From the NCBI RefSeq assembly GCF_050596425.1, contig NZ_CP192292.1, forward strand, positions 1,302,001-1,366,000: a stretch of 64,000 nucleotides of DNA, given 5' to 3'. Position numbers and translations under genes: made by a program. This document shows, in pieces, positions 1 to 9,652 of the stretch. This stretch comes from G963665925 sp050596425 (GTDB taxonomy: Bacteria; Bacillota; Clostridia; Peptostreptococcales; Acidaminobacteraceae). Under the pieces are notes generated by a model. It did no database searches and was not told the origin of the DNA. It worked only from the letters and a program-made list of their open reading frames with translations. The first letter of the stretch is position 1. Every line of letters starts with the position of its first letter.

Positions 1-1
1 A

Positions 2-259
2 CCTCTGATTATAGATGTGCGTACGAAAGAAGAGTTTGACCATGGGGCTTATCCAGGCGCAATCAATATTCCCCTCGATGATTTAGAAGACAAATTATCA
101 GAACTGGGAAGCCTTGACAGAGAGATTATTCTCTACTGTGCATCTGGGGCAAGAAGCGCTTATGCCCTTAGAATGCTGAAATTTAACGGTTTTACCAATG
201 CTGAAAATGGTGGTGGCATTGCAAGAATGATGGCGCGCTATAGAAATTCGGCTATGTAA
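2..259 (+). CDS. Rhodanese-like domain protein (5' end outside window)
   Basis: The reading frame is open from base 2, so the N-terminus lies upstream of the window. The visible 85 residues carry the second half of a rhodanese fold: an IIDVRTKEEF strand and helix, a GAINIPLDDL segment, and the active-site loop YCASGARS, whose Cys would carry the persulfide. Rhodanese domains transfer sulfane sulfur to acceptors or act as sulfur carriers; the substrate cannot be told from the sequence. It may be a single-domain protein or the end of a larger one. It ends just before a strong terminator and is convergent with the next gene. Confidence 0.85.
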   Translation, partial: PLIIDVRTKEEFDHGAYPGAINIPLDDLEDKLSELGSLDREIILYCASGARSAYALRMLKFNGFTNAENGGGIARMMARYRNSAM

Positions 260-263
260 ATAT

Positions 264-301
264 AAAGTGGCTCAGACCTATCGGTCTGAGCCACTTTTTT
301 A
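264..301. terminator. Bidirectional rho-independent terminator
   Basis: Perfect 15-bp stem (AAAGTGGCTCAGACC, loop TATC, GGTCTGAGCCACTTT) followed by T6, with A-rich flank on the other side. It serves the rhodanese gene and the convergent acetyltransferase gene. Confidence 0.93.
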
Positions 302-312
302 AAGACAAATAT

Positions 313-747
313 CTATTTTTTAACCATAATGCACTCAGAATGTCCCGAGTCCTCATTGATTTGAGTGTCGATTATGTCAAAACCGCGCCTAATATAGAAT
401 TCAAGAGCCTGGGTGTTTTCCTTATAGACAGCCAGTGTCAAGTTTCCATAAGTCTGGTAGGCATACTCAAGGAGTTTTCTACCAGTGCCCTTGCCTTGAT
501 GAGAAACGGCAACGAAAAGGGCACCAATATAGGATTTATCCAGAATGCTGATAAAGCCCAAGAGTTCTCCATTCTCAGTGTACACAAATGTATCACTTTT
601 GGGGATGTATACATCTCTTATGAGAGCATAGTTTTTCTGCCAGTAGGCTTTTGAAATAAAGGGGTGGCCCTTGATTGTGGATTCCAGCCACAAGTTCATG
701 ACCCGGTCAATTTCCTGTGGGTTAGTCTTTAACTTTCTGATCATCAT
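313..747 (-). CDS. GNAT family N-acetyltransferase
   Basis: A 144-residue single-domain GNAT protein. The acetyl-CoA pyrophosphate-binding motif A is visible as VSHQGKGTGRKLL around residues 81-93 (Q-x-x-G-x-G/A pattern), followed by the motif B segment ENTQALEFYIRRGF. The length is normal for a small cytosolic acetyltransferase. An AAGGAG lies four bases before the first ATG and seven before the second, so either of the two adjacent ATGs could be used. The acceptor is unknown. It is monocistronic and shares a terminator with the upstream convergent gene. Confidence 0.85.
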   Translation of the reverse strand: MMIRKLKTNPQEIDRVMNLWLESTIKGHPFISKAYWQKNYALIRDVYIPKSDTFVYTENGELLGFISILDKSYIGALFVAVSHQGKGTGRKLLEYAYQTYGNLTLAVYKENTQALEFYIRRGFDIIDTQINEDSGHSECIMVKK

Positions 748-1221
748 AATACTCCTTGTTGATATAGATTCATTAACTGTCTAAATTCACAATAAGATTA
801 GATGGGCTTCTGTGCATAAGTACCTCGCTTTAATTTTAATAGCTCTAGACTAGCACAAGTTAGGTGGACTGACAACGCATGTTGGAATAAAAATATGTTG
901 GATCGTCTTGATTTTGCCAAACCTGCAAAGTGATTTAATATTAGTGAAGATAGCATATAAGAAATTATTAATGCAGACGATTATTTTCCCCAAAATTTCA
1001 ATCTTTAGATTCACGAAATTTAATAGGACAATAGCGTATATTAGATTTTCTCTGTGTGTTAAAATGGTTTTAGTAAACAATGTGACTTATTTTAATAATA
1101 TATAGAAACCATTGTCCAGTAAAAAGATAAATAGGGATGTTATCACTCTACTTATTATAATCTGGTAAGATAAGCCACGGATACTACAAAAACCTGAAAT
1201 GCGTTAAAGGATATGATAGAT
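748..1221. other. AT-rich intergenic region, no gene seen
   Basis: About 470 bp between the divergent acetyltransferase and GTPase genes. The open frames here are low-complexity, lack ribosome binding sites and do not look like proteins. It should hold both promoters, but I cannot place -35/-10 pairs with confidence. No leader peptide or attenuator typical of tet(M) genes was found. Confidence 0.5.
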
Positions 1222-3933
1222 ATGAAAAAACTCACAGTGGGCATATTGGCGCATGTTGATGCAGGGAAGACAACCCTGTCTGAAAGCATGCTTTATTTGA
1301 GCGGCAAAATTAGAAAAATTGGTCGTGTGGACAATAAAGATGCCTATTTAGACACATATGAACTTGAAAAACAACGGGGTATAACCATCTTTTCAAAACA
1401 AGCCGTCATGCAGTTTGATGATACGGAAATCACCTTGCTCGACACACCGGGACATGTGGATTTTTCCGCTGAAATGGAAAGGACACTGCAGGTTTTAGAC
1501 TACGCCATATTGGTGATCAGTGGAGCTGACGGTGTTCAAAATCATACGAAAACAGTATGGGAACTCCTTGAGTACTATAAGGTACCAACCTTTATATTTG
1601 TCAATAAGATGGACCAAGCCGGAACAAGCCGGGACTTTGTGATGGCGTCCATTCATAAAAATTTAAGTGACAGGTGTATTGTCTTTGATGGAGAAAGTAA
1701 TACGAATGAAGGGAAGCTTTTAGATAAAGAGAGCCAGTTTAAAGAAGAAAGGGATGAAACCCTGGCCCTATGTGATGAAAGGGTCATGGAAAGTTATATT
1801 GAAACAGGACGCGTGTCGGATGAACAAATACAGAATCTTGTTGCAAAGCGAAAGGCCTTTCCTGTCTACTTTGGATCAGCCTTAAAACAAGAGGGCACCA
1901 AGGCCTTTGTTCAAGGGCTTATTCAGTATTCAAAAAGAAAAGACTACCCCAGTGCATTTGGTGCCAAAGTTTTTAAAATATCCCGTGACGAAGATGGCAA
2001 CAGACTGACCCACTTAAAAATCACAGGTGGACAAGTCAAAGTCAAAGACACCATTGAACTTATGGAGCAGTCTGAAAAAATAAATCAGATTCGTGTGTAT
2101 TCAGGCGAAAAATATCATACAGAAAGCACCCTTAAAGCAGGCGCAGTATGTGCTGTAACGGGTCTTAGCTTGACAAGGCCAGGACAGGGGCTGGGCACAG
2201 AGAAAAAGTCAACAGCTCCTCAACTAGAGCCGGTTTTATCCTATCAAGTGGTCTTGCCTGATGATGTCAGTGAAAGACAAATTCTTCCCAAGCTAAGAGA
2301 ACTGGAAGAAGAAGAACCAGAACTTAGGGTGCTGTGGAATGAAGTTCACCAATCCATTCATATACAGGTTATGGGAGTAGTACAACTGGAAATTCTTCAG
2401 TCTTTGATTGAAGAGAGGTATGGAGTGCTTGTTAGCTATGGTCATGGAGAAATAGTCTATAAGGAAACTGTCGCCAGTCGGGTGGAAGGCGTTGGTCATT
2501 TCGAACCCCTACGTCATTATGCTGAAGTCCATCTGCTTATCGAGCCTGGTGAAAGGGGCAGTGGGATGACTTACGGCACCCGTTGCAGTGAAGATATTCT
2601 TGATAAGAATTGGCAGAACCTTGTCCTGACCCACTTGAATGAGAAGACCCACACAGGGGTTTTAATAGGGGCACAGTTGACCGATGTAAAGGTAACCCTT
2701 GTATCTGGTCGTGCCCATAACAAACATACCGCTGGGGGGGACTTCAGACAGGCGACTTTTAGGGCCCTACGCCAAGGGCTTATGGAAGGTGAATGTCTCT
2801 TACTTGAGCCCTATTACAAGTTTAAACTTGTTCTTCCAGAGCAAATGGTGGGACGGGCCATGACCGATGTTGATAAGATGTATGGAACTTGTACTTTGGA
2901 ACAGACCGATGGTGAAATGGCAATCATAAGTGGAGTGGCTCCCGTTTCTAGGATGCAGAATTACCAACAAGACCTTCATGCTTATACAAAAGGAGAAGGC
3001 AGACTTTCTATTGCAGTAAAAGGCTATGACATTTGCCATAATGCGGATGAAATTATTGAGCAGGTGGGGTATGATCCCGAGCTGGATGTTGGCAACCCGA
3101 CCGGCTCAGTCTTTTGTTCTAAGGGGACGGGCTATTACGTCCCATGGGATGAAGTTAAAAGCCATATGCATGTGGAGGCCTATTTAAAAGCAAAAAAAGG
3201 ACTTGAAGATGAAAAGAATCTTGAACCAGCAGACAGGGGTTCTGACGATTTTATCAGTCTAGAAGAAATTGATTCCATAATAAACAGCACCCATTTTGCC
3301 AACCAGGGGCGAAAGAATATTTGGAAAAGAAAAGGCAGTGCTAAAGAAAGTCACTACCTTTCACTTGCAAGTCCAAAACACTCTTATCAGAGCCGAATCA
3401 ATACGGAATCAGATGAAGAGTACCTTCTTGTTGATGGTTATAATATTATTCATGCATGGCCTGAACTCGAAGAAATTTCTCGCGAAAGCATGGAAGGGGC
3501 CAGATTAAAGCTCATTGATATTTTAAGCAATTACCAGCCCATCAGAAAATGCAAAATCATGCTTGTATTTGATGCCTACCGCGTTCAGGGACGTAAAGAG
3601 TCCGTTGAAGAAGTAAACAATATACAAGTTGTTTATACAGGTGAAGCCCAAACAGCAGATCATTTTATTGAGAAGTTTGCCCATGCCAATAAAAGAAACT
3701 ATAAAATCACTGTGGCCACATCAGATGGTCTTCAGCAAATCATCATCAGGGGGGCAGGGGCCAATCTTCTTTCTGCCAGGGACTTAAAGCATGCTGTGGA
3801 CATAGCTGAGGAAAGACTGCACTCAGAGCATTTGAGCGGAAAAATTAAAGTAAAAGACACCTTGTCAGATGCCTTGCCAGATGAAATAAAAGAAAAACTC
3901 CAGGCTGATATGAAAGATGAAAACAGTCAGTAA
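1222..3933 (+). CDS. TetM/EF-G-like ribosomal GTPase fused to YacP/Rae1-like NYN domain
   Basis: An elongation-factor-like GTPase with P-loop AHVDAGKTT, switch II DTPGHVDF and NKMD, followed by EF-G domains II-V to about residue 650. After a charged linker comes an NYN/PIN-like nuclease domain (about 735-880) with LLVDGYNIIHAW, LVFDAYR and QTADHFIEKF, which match the acidic-residue pattern of YacP/Rae1, the ribosome-dependent A-site endoribonuclease of Bacillus. At about 903 residues it is far longer than Tet(M) (about 640). The domain IV tip reads GRAHNKHTAGGDFRQ and not the Tet(M) loop, so tetracycline resistance is doubtful. I chose the ATG at 1222: AAAGGA at 1206-1211 is correctly spaced for it but abuts the ATG at 1213. 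A ribosome-rescue or mRNA-cleaving role is inference. Confidence 0.85.
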   Translation: MKKLTVGILAHVDAGKTTLSESMLYLSGKIRKIGRVDNKDAYLDTYELEKQRGITIFSKQAVMQFDDTEITLLDTPGHVDFSAEMERTLQVLDYAILVISGADGVQNHTKTVWELLEYYKVPTFIFVNKMDQAGTSRDFVMASIHKNLSDRCIVFDGESNTNEGKLLDKESQFKEERDETLALCDERVMESYIETGRVSDEQIQNLVAKRKAFPVYFGSALKQEGTKAFVQGLIQYSKRKDYPSAFGAKVFKISRDEDGNRLTHLKITGGQVKVKDTIELMEQSEKINQIRVYSGEKYHTESTLKAGAVCAVTGLSLTRPGQGLGTEKKSTAPQLEPVLSYQVVLPDDVSERQILPKLRELEEEEPELRVLWNEVHQSIHIQVMGVVQLEILQSLIEERYGVLVSYGHGEIVYKETVASRVEGVGHFEPLRHYAEVHLLIEPGERGSGMTYGTRCSEDILDKNWQNLVLTHLNEKTHTGVLIGAQLTDVKVTLVSGRAHNKHTAGGDFRQATFRALRQGLMEGECLLLEPYYKFKLVLPEQMVGRAMTDVDKMYGTCTLEQTDGEMAIISGVAPVSRMQNYQQDLHAYTKGEGRLSIAVKGYDICHNADEIIEQVGYDPELDVGNPTGSVFCSKGTGYYVPWDEVKSHMHVEAYLKAKKGLEDEKNLEPADRGSDDFISLEEIDSIINSTHFANQGRKNIWKRKGSAKESHYLSLASPKHSYQSRINTESDEEYLLVDGYNIIHAWPELEEISRESMEGARLKLIDILSNYQPIRKCKIMLVFDAYRVQGRKESVEEVNNIQVVYTGEAQTADHFIEKFAHANKRNYKITVATSDGLQQIIIRGAGANLLSARDLKHAVDIAEERLHSEHLSGKIKVKDTLSDALPDEIKEKLQADMKDENSQ

Positions 3934-4031
3934 AATATATTGGAGTAGGATCAAAAGAGCCCTAGGGCAAAGAAATTAGACGATATTCACAAGTTTGCTA
4001 AAGAATTAAAAGTAGATATAAAGTACCGACC

Positions 4032-4072
4032 AGTCCATGGATCTTCGTTAAGAAGACACCATGGACTTTTTT
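4032..4072 (+). terminator. Rho-independent terminator after GTPase-NYN gene
   Basis: Stem AGTCCATGG-a-TCTTC, loop GTTAA, GAAGA-ca-CCATGGACT, then T5. It isolates the GTPase gene from the signalling operon starting at 4202. Confidence 0.88.
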
Positions 4073-4201
4073 AATGGTTTTTATATGCCAAAAAAAGGGT
4101 AGATTGCAATTAAGGCAAATCCTATTTAATAGCATGTTTGATAATAGGAAAAACCATAAACACCATATATAAATTTCACAGTAACTTGAAGGGGGCAGAC
4201 C

Positions 4202-5077
4202 ATGAAAGGCCAAAAAACACTCATAATAGATGACAACAATGAAAACCTAAAAGTGGCAGCACGCATCTTAAAAAATGACGATTTACAGATTATTGTTTCC
4301 AATAATGCCAAAAAAGGCATACAAATAGCGAAAGAAATCAAACCAGATCTAATTTTGTTGGATATACAAATGCCTGAAATGGATGGATATGAGGTGTGTC
4401 GCACCCTTAAAGAAGATGAAAGTGTTATGGATATTCCTGTGATTTTTATGACTGCCAGCACCGACGAGAGGTCTATAAAAGAAGCTTATAGGTCAGGTGG
4501 CGTTGACTATATTGTCAAGCCCGTTAGAAAGTATGAACTCATTTCTAGAGTGCAAACCCATCTAAAACTATCACAAGTTATTAAGGAGCTTGAGCTGGCA
4601 GCCGTGACGGATGGTCTAACTGGGCTTTTTAACCACAACAGGATATTTGAAATTTTAGATCATGAAATAAAAAGGTCCGTTCGCTATAAAGAGCCATTTT
4701 GCATTCTTATGGCGGATATTGATAAGTTTAAAAGTGCCAATGATACATATGGTCATCATTTTGGAGATGATGTCCTAGTCAGTGTTTCTAAATGCCTAAG
4801 AGAAACAGTTCGTGAAACTGACTATGTGGGACGGTATGGGGGAGAAGAGTTTCTCATTATCATGCCAAACACAAGCCTAAATGCTGGAAAAGAAGCAGCG
4901 GAACGTATTAGAAAAAAAGTTAGTGAAATTGACTTTGACAACGACTTCAAATTGACCATTAGCGGTGGTGTCATTGAATTTGATGAAAGTCTTTCAGCCC
5001 TTGAAATGGTTGACAAGGCTGATGAATTTTTATACCTGGCAAAAGAGAATGGAAGAAATCAGATGGTGAGTGAATAA
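4202..5077 (+). CDS. Response regulator with GGDEF diguanylate cyclase domain
   Basis: A two-domain PleD/WspR-type regulator of 291 residues. The receiver domain (about 5-120) has DDNNEN, phosphoacceptor D54 in LILLDIQMPE and the conserved Lys in VKPV. The GGDEF domain (about 135-290) has GGEEF at 213-217, and the RxxD inhibitory site (RETD) sits five residues before it, so product inhibition is likely. It should make c-di-GMP on phosphorylation. GAAGGGGG precedes the ATG. Its stop overlaps the start of the hybrid kinase by one base (TAATG), which makes that kinase its likely partner. Confidence 0.93.
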   Translation: MKGQKTLIIDDNNENLKVAARILKNDDLQIIVSNNAKKGIQIAKEIKPDLILLDIQMPEMDGYEVCRTLKEDESVMDIPVIFMTASTDERSIKEAYRSGGVDYIVKPVRKYELISRVQTHLKLSQVIKELELAAVTDGLTGLFNHNRIFEILDHEIKRSVRYKEPFCILMADIDKFKSANDTYGHHFGDDVLVSVSKCLRETVRETDYVGRYGGEEFLIIMPNTSLNAGKEAAERIRKKVSEIDFDNDFKLTISGGVIEFDESLSALEMVDKADEFLYLAKENGRNQMVSE

Positions 5078-8000
5078 TGGATAAAAACGAACTGGTTTTT
5101 TATGAAAACTTAATTGAAAACGCTTCTTTTGGTTTTGCAGACCATGAATTTATTTTCGACGAGAATGGCCTTCCTATAAATTATGTCTTTAAGAGAGTCA
5201 ACAAGGCTTATGAAGACATTATTGGTATACAAAGAGAAGACATCATTGGCAAGAGGGTTACAGAATGCTTTCCAGATATGGATAAGGATAATTTTGACTG
5301 GATAAATTTTTTCGCTGAGGTGGTGAAAAGCGGTCAAAAGACAGAAATCGAACAATATGCCATGAATATGGATCGTTGGTTTCGTGTGGAAGTGGATCCT
5401 TACTCGAAGACCTGCTTTTCAATAATTTTTACAGATATCACCAATGAAATGATCAAACTCCATGAAGTGGAAAAACAAGAAAAGTATTTTCAGCAAGTTC
5501 TGCTTTCTATTCCCGACATTCTCCTATCGGTTAATGCTAAGGGGGAAATATTAAATTGCAATATTGGGCAAGACTGTAAAAGAAAAGAGCCTACATCAAA
5601 TAAATCCCCTAGGCGATTTGATCAGATGTTTGACGAGAACGTATCTAAAAGGCTGACTGCCTATGTTCAAAAATCAATAGAAAAAAATGAAAAATACATC
5701 ATCGAATATGAATCACAGACCGGTGGAACACTTGAATCCTATGAGGCTCAAATCGTACCTCAGTCTTCTGAAGAAGCCATTGTTCTCATTCACAATATTG
5801 ATAGAAGAAAGAGTATGGAAGTTGAAATTGAAAAAAACAAGAGAAATTTAGATCAATTCTTTAAACAGTCGACTGTAGGCATTTTTTTTATGATGCTTGA
5901 CGAGCCCGTTGCGTGGAATCATGACTCTGATAAGGAAAAACTTTTAGACTATATATTCAGCCATCAGCGCATTACCAAGGTTAATCAAGCCATGTTAAAT
6001 CAGTATGTTGCAAAAGAAGAGGATTTTATAGGGCTCACCCCCAATGATTTCTTTGAACATGACATAGAAGCTGGTCGGGCTCTATGGAAAGATTTTTTTG
6101 ACACTGGTCAACTCCATATAGAAACCGATGAGAAGCGATTTAATGGCGAAGACATGTCTGTGCTTGGAGACTATGTATGCTTTTATGATGACAAAAAAAG
6201 AATCACAGGGCATTTTGGTGTTCAAATCGATGTGACAGATCAGAAAAAGGCTGAAGAAAAATTAAGAGAAAGTGAAGAGCAACTCAGACTGACCCTAGAG
6301 GCCACAGGCGAGGGCATATGGGACTGGGATATAGTAAATGATAGTATAAACCATAATACCAGATGGTATGAAATATTGGGGATTGAAGAAGAAACACACG
6401 ATCATTCTGTTGAATTCTTTTTAGAATGTATATATGAAGGTGATAGGGCGTCAGTACTCGAGCGGGTTAACTCATGTTTAGAGGACGATTCTGTTTATGA
6501 AAGTGAACACAGAATGGTCAAACCGAGTGGTCAAGTTATTTGGGTTTTAGATAGAGGGCTTGTTGTATCAAGGGCGCCGGATGGCCAACCCCTTAGAATG
6601 CTGGGAAGTATTTCTGAAATCACACGTAAAAAAGTCCTTGAAGAACAAATCAAACTCACAAGGGACCTGTTTTCAGCAGGACCAGTTTTTATAGTGGTAT
6701 GGACCGTTGATGACCAGCTATCCCTGACCTACATTTCAGACAACGTCAAAGAGCTTCTGGGATATGATAAATCTGAGATTATGCATCCAAATTTCAAGTT
6801 TAGAGACATTATCCATCCAGAGGACTACGAGAACTATATGAATAGGATCAATGACTATATTGAAAATAGCCATGAGGACAACCACTTTGAACAGTCCTAT
6901 AGAATTAGGTTAAAAAGCGGGGAGTACCGCTGGTTTTATGACTTCTCCATGCTCTCTATGAGTGAAAATAACAAGGTAAGTGAAATTAGGGGCTACCTAT
7001 ATGACCAAAGTTATCAGAAGGATATTGAAAAGGACCTTGAAGAAAAAAGTTTCAGGCTGGACAGCATCATAAACGGAACCAATGTGGGCACATGGGAGTG
7101 GAATGTACAAACTGGCGAGACGGTTTTCAATGAAAGATGGGCAGAGATGATAGGCTACAGCCTAGATGAGTTAAGCCCCACAACCATTGACACCTGGATG
7201 CAGTATGCCCATGTAGAAGACTTAGAAGCCAGTGGTCAAGCACTGAATAACCATTTCACCGGCAAAATCCCTTACTATGATGTGGAAGCTAGAATGAAGC
7301 ACAAAAATGGAGATTGGATTTGGGTCCATGACAGGGGGAAGGTTGCCACCTGGACGGAAGATGGCAAGCCCCTTATGATGTACGGCACCCATCAAGATAT
7401 TACTGCAACCAAAGAGAATGAACGAAAAGTGAAGCGCTTTAGTGAACTGCAACAGATTATTTTAAAAGTTTCCAAAGACTTTATAAACGCCGATATTTCT
7501 AAGTTTGATGAACTCACCCATGCAGCCCTAAAAGAGCTGGGTCAATTTGTCAGTGCTGACCGGGCCTATATATTTACTTATGATTTTAATAACAAGACAA
7601 CTTCCAACACCTTTGAATGGTGCGAAGAAGGCATTTCAGAGGAAATCCAAAATTTGCAAGATGTGCCTCTGGATTTTATTCCAGACTGGGTGGAAACCCA
7701 TAAACGCAAGGAGGCCTTATATGTCTATGATGTGAGTGGGCTTACAAGGCCAGAAGATCAGGGGATTCGGGACATATTAGAACCCCAAGGAGTACAAAGC
7801 ATTTATACCCTTCCTCTGTTTAAGAAGAATGATCTCATTGGCTTTATAGGCTTTGATTCAGTAAGAGAAAAGCACAGGTATGCAGAAAAAGAAAAAGCCC
7901 TTCTGACCATATTTGGCGAAATGTACGTCAATTTTAGTGAGAGAGTCAAAATCTCAGAAGAACTAAAAATAGCAGCCGAGCAGGCCAAGTCAGCAAGTGT

Positions 8001-9447
8001 GGCCAAGTCAGAGTTTCTTGCCAACATGAGCCACGAAATCCGCACGCCAATGAATGCGGTTCTTGGTTTTTCTGAAATTCTTAAGGGCTCATTAGAAGAT
8101 GAAAAACTGCTCAACTATGTAGAAGGCATTCATGTAGCAGGTAAGAATCTGCTAAATTTAATTAATGATATTTTAGACTTGTCAAAAATAGAAGCAGGCC
8201 ATATGACCATTTCCACTGAAGAAATTCGAGTGAAAAATGTCCTGCAGGAAATGATGGATCTCTTTAATATGAAGGCCAGAGAAAAGGGCATTGATTTGAT
8301 ATGTGACCAGGATGAAAAACTTTCAGCCTTTATTACAATTGACGAGGTGCGCGTAAAACAAGTCCTACTCAACCTAATTGGTAATGCTATGAAATTCACA
8401 TCGGAGGGCATGGTCAAGATCACTGCGGAGGTGCTTAGACAAGGGGACGAAGATATGGACATTGCTTTTCGTGTCAAAGATACGGGCATAGGCATTCCTG
8501 AAGATCAGCAGAAGAAAATTTTTGACGCCTTCACCCAGCAAGATGGTCAAAGCACGCGTAAGTACGGTGGCACGGGCCTTGGGCTGGCTATTTCACGCAA
8601 GTTGGCTTCGATGATGGGCGGGGAAATCACACTGGAAAGCCAAGTGGGTCAAGGCTCTCAGTTCAGTCTGGTCTTAAATAACATAGCTTATAGAAAGGCC
8701 GCTGTGTCTCCTGATGAAGATCTTGTCAAAGTCAAAAAGGAAGAACAATATGTTTTTGCGCCTGCAAGGGTTTTAATTGCAGAAGACATATACTCAAATA
8801 TTGAGGTTTTGCTTGGTCACTTAAGAGAGTATGAATTTGAATTTTTTATATCAGAAAATGGCAAAGATGCCCTAGAAAAAGCCAAAATCTACAGGCCAGA
8901 CATTATATTAATGGACATGCAAATGCCTATTATGAGTGGCTATGAAGTCACCAAAAAATTAAAAGAAAATCCAGACACCAAGGACATGACGATTGTGGCA
9001 GTGACTGCTTCCGTTATGAAGGACGATGAAATGCGCATAAAAGATATATGTGATGGCTACTTAAGAAAACCATTTATCAAGAATGATCTCTTGTTTGAAT
9101 TGTCAAGACATCTAGAGCATGATCTTGTGACAAAGCAAGATGTAAGTTCTAAAAATAATAAAATAGGCAGTCAATATGACCTTCCTGAAGCGTTGAAAGA
9201 GGCTATTGAAGAAAAATTCATGGACCGGTGGGCTTCAATAAACACACTCAAAATCGGTACAGACATTCAAGCGTTTGCCTTGGATCTTCTTGAATTCTCT
9301 AAACAGAATAAGGCTGAAGATCTTGAGAAGTATGCTCAAAAACTATACGATTATGCAGATGAGTTTGACATTGAGAAGATGGAAGTGCTCTTTGAAGATT
9401 TTTATAACATGGTTGTGGGATCAGAAGGTGAAGAAAAAGTGAATTAA
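5077..9447 (+). CDS. Multi-PAS/GAF hybrid histidine kinase
   Basis: A soluble 1456-residue sensor with no evident membrane segment. About six PAS domains span 1-775, including two with the GxWDW/GTWEW start typical of PAS_3 folds. A GAF domain follows (about 790-960). HisKA has the phospho-His at 986 (SHEIRTPMN). HATPase_c shows the N box NLIGNAMKFT and the G boxes DTGIGIP and GGTGLGL. The receiver (about 1230-1345) has D1280 in ILMDMQMP. The last 90 residues are an acidic helical domain placed like an Hpt, but I see no Hpt phospho-His motif. It is coupled by a one-base overlap to the upstream REC-GGDEF gene, so the pair should link an intracellular signal to c-di-GMP synthesis. Confidence 0.92.
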   Translation: MDKNELVFYENLIENASFGFADHEFIFDENGLPINYVFKRVNKAYEDIIGIQREDIIGKRVTECFPDMDKDNFDWINFFAEVVKSGQKTEIEQYAMNMDRWFRVEVDPYSKTCFSIIFTDITNEMIKLHEVEKQEKYFQQVLLSIPDILLSVNAKGEILNCNIGQDCKRKEPTSNKSPRRFDQMFDENVSKRLTAYVQKSIEKNEKYIIEYESQTGGTLESYEAQIVPQSSEEAIVLIHNIDRRKSMEVEIEKNKRNLDQFFKQSTVGIFFMMLDEPVAWNHDSDKEKLLDYIFSHQRITKVNQAMLNQYVAKEEDFIGLTPNDFFEHDIEAGRALWKDFFDTGQLHIETDEKRFNGEDMSVLGDYVCFYDDKKRITGHFGVQIDVTDQKKAEEKLRESEEQLRLTLEATGEGIWDWDIVNDSINHNTRWYEILGIEEETHDHSVEFFLECIYEGDRASVLERVNSCLEDDSVYESEHRMVKPSGQVIWVLDRGLVVSRAPDGQPLRMLGSISEITRKKVLEEQIKLTRDLFSAGPVFIVVWTVDDQLSLTYISDNVKELLGYDKSEIMHPNFKFRDIIHPEDYENYMNRINDYIENSHEDNHFEQSYRIRLKSGEYRWFYDFSMLSMSENNKVSEIRGYLYDQSYQKDIEKDLEEKSFRLDSIINGTNVGTWEWNVQTGETVFNERWAEMIGYSLDELSPTTIDTWMQYAHVEDLEASGQALNNHFTGKIPYYDVEARMKHKNGDWIWVHDRGKVATWTEDGKPLMMYGTHQDITATKENERKVKRFSELQQIILKVSKDFINADISKFDELTHAALKELGQFVSADRAYIFTYDFNNKTTSNTFEWCEEGISEEIQNLQDVPLDFIPDWVETHKRKEALYVYDVSGLTRPEDQGIRDILEPQGVQSIYTLPLFKKNDLIGFIGFDSVREKHRYAEKEKALLTIFGEMYVNFSERVKISEELKIAAEQAKSASVAKSEFLANMSHEIRTPMNAVLGFSEILKGSLEDEKLLNYVEGIHVAGKNLLNLINDILDLSKIEAGHMTISTEEIRVKNVLQEMMDLFNMKAREKGIDLICDQDEKLSAFITIDEVRVKQVLLNLIGNAMKFTSEGMVKITAEVLRQGDEDMDIAFRVKDTGIGIPEDQQKKIFDAFTQQDGQSTRKYGGTGLGLAISRKLASMMGGEITLESQVGQGSQFSLVLNNIAYRKAAVSPDEDLVKVKKEEQYVFAPARVLIAEDIYSNIEVLLGHLREYEFEFFISENGKDALEKAKIYRPDIILMDMQMPIMSGYEVTKKLKENPDTKDMTIVAVTASVMKDDEMRIKDICDGYLRKPFIKNDLLFELSRHLEHDLVTKQDVSSKNNKIGSQYDLPEALKEAIEEKFMDRWASINTLKIGTDIQAFALDLLEFSKQNKAEDLEKYAQKLYDYADEFDIEKMEVLFEDFYNMVVGSEGEEKVN

Positions 9448-9493
9448 TTAGATGGTTATATCTAAATTGAGGTTGGTAAAAGGGGGAGAGCTT

Positions 9494-9649
9494 ATGTCAG
9501 AAACAGTTCAGGGGCTGATACTGGTTATAATATTTAGCTTGGTCAATTGGGGGCTATACATTTATCGCGGTAAGATGACCTATAATAAAAAAACATACTA
9601 CACACTCGTGTCACCAGATGAGTTCACTGCAGATGAGAAGGAGGTCTAG
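9494..9649 (+). CDS. Small single-pass membrane protein, unknown function
   Basis: A 51-residue protein starting at the ATG at 9494, chosen because GGGGGAG lies at 9482-9488. The upstream in-frame ATG at 9452 has no such site. One hydrophobic helix (VQGLILVIIFSLVNWGLYIY) is followed by a short, basic-then-acidic tail. I do not recognise a family. It lies 46 bp after the hybrid kinase and three bases before the ankyrin gene, so it is probably co-transcribed and may partner the membrane-anchored ankyrin protein. Confidence 0.6.
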   Translation: MSETVQGLILVIIFSLVNWGLYIYRGKMTYNKKTYYTLVSPDEFTADEKEV

Positions 9650-9652
9650 TTC

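Noticed and set aside
850..1105. Two overlapping open frames of 65-76 codons between the acetyltransferase and GTPase genes
   Set aside because: AT-rich low-complexity products, no ribosome binding sites, opposite strands of the same non-coding stretch.
1222..3933. Tetracycline resistance gene tet(M)
   Set aside because: Only family-level likeness; the TetM domain IV loop is missing and a nuclease domain is fused, so resistance is not supported.
3968..4072. A protein-like frame (KLDDIHKFAKELKVDIKY) after the GTPase gene
   Set aside because: No start codon or ribosome binding site, closed by a stop just upstream, and its end is the terminator hairpin. A gene remnant is possible but not shown.
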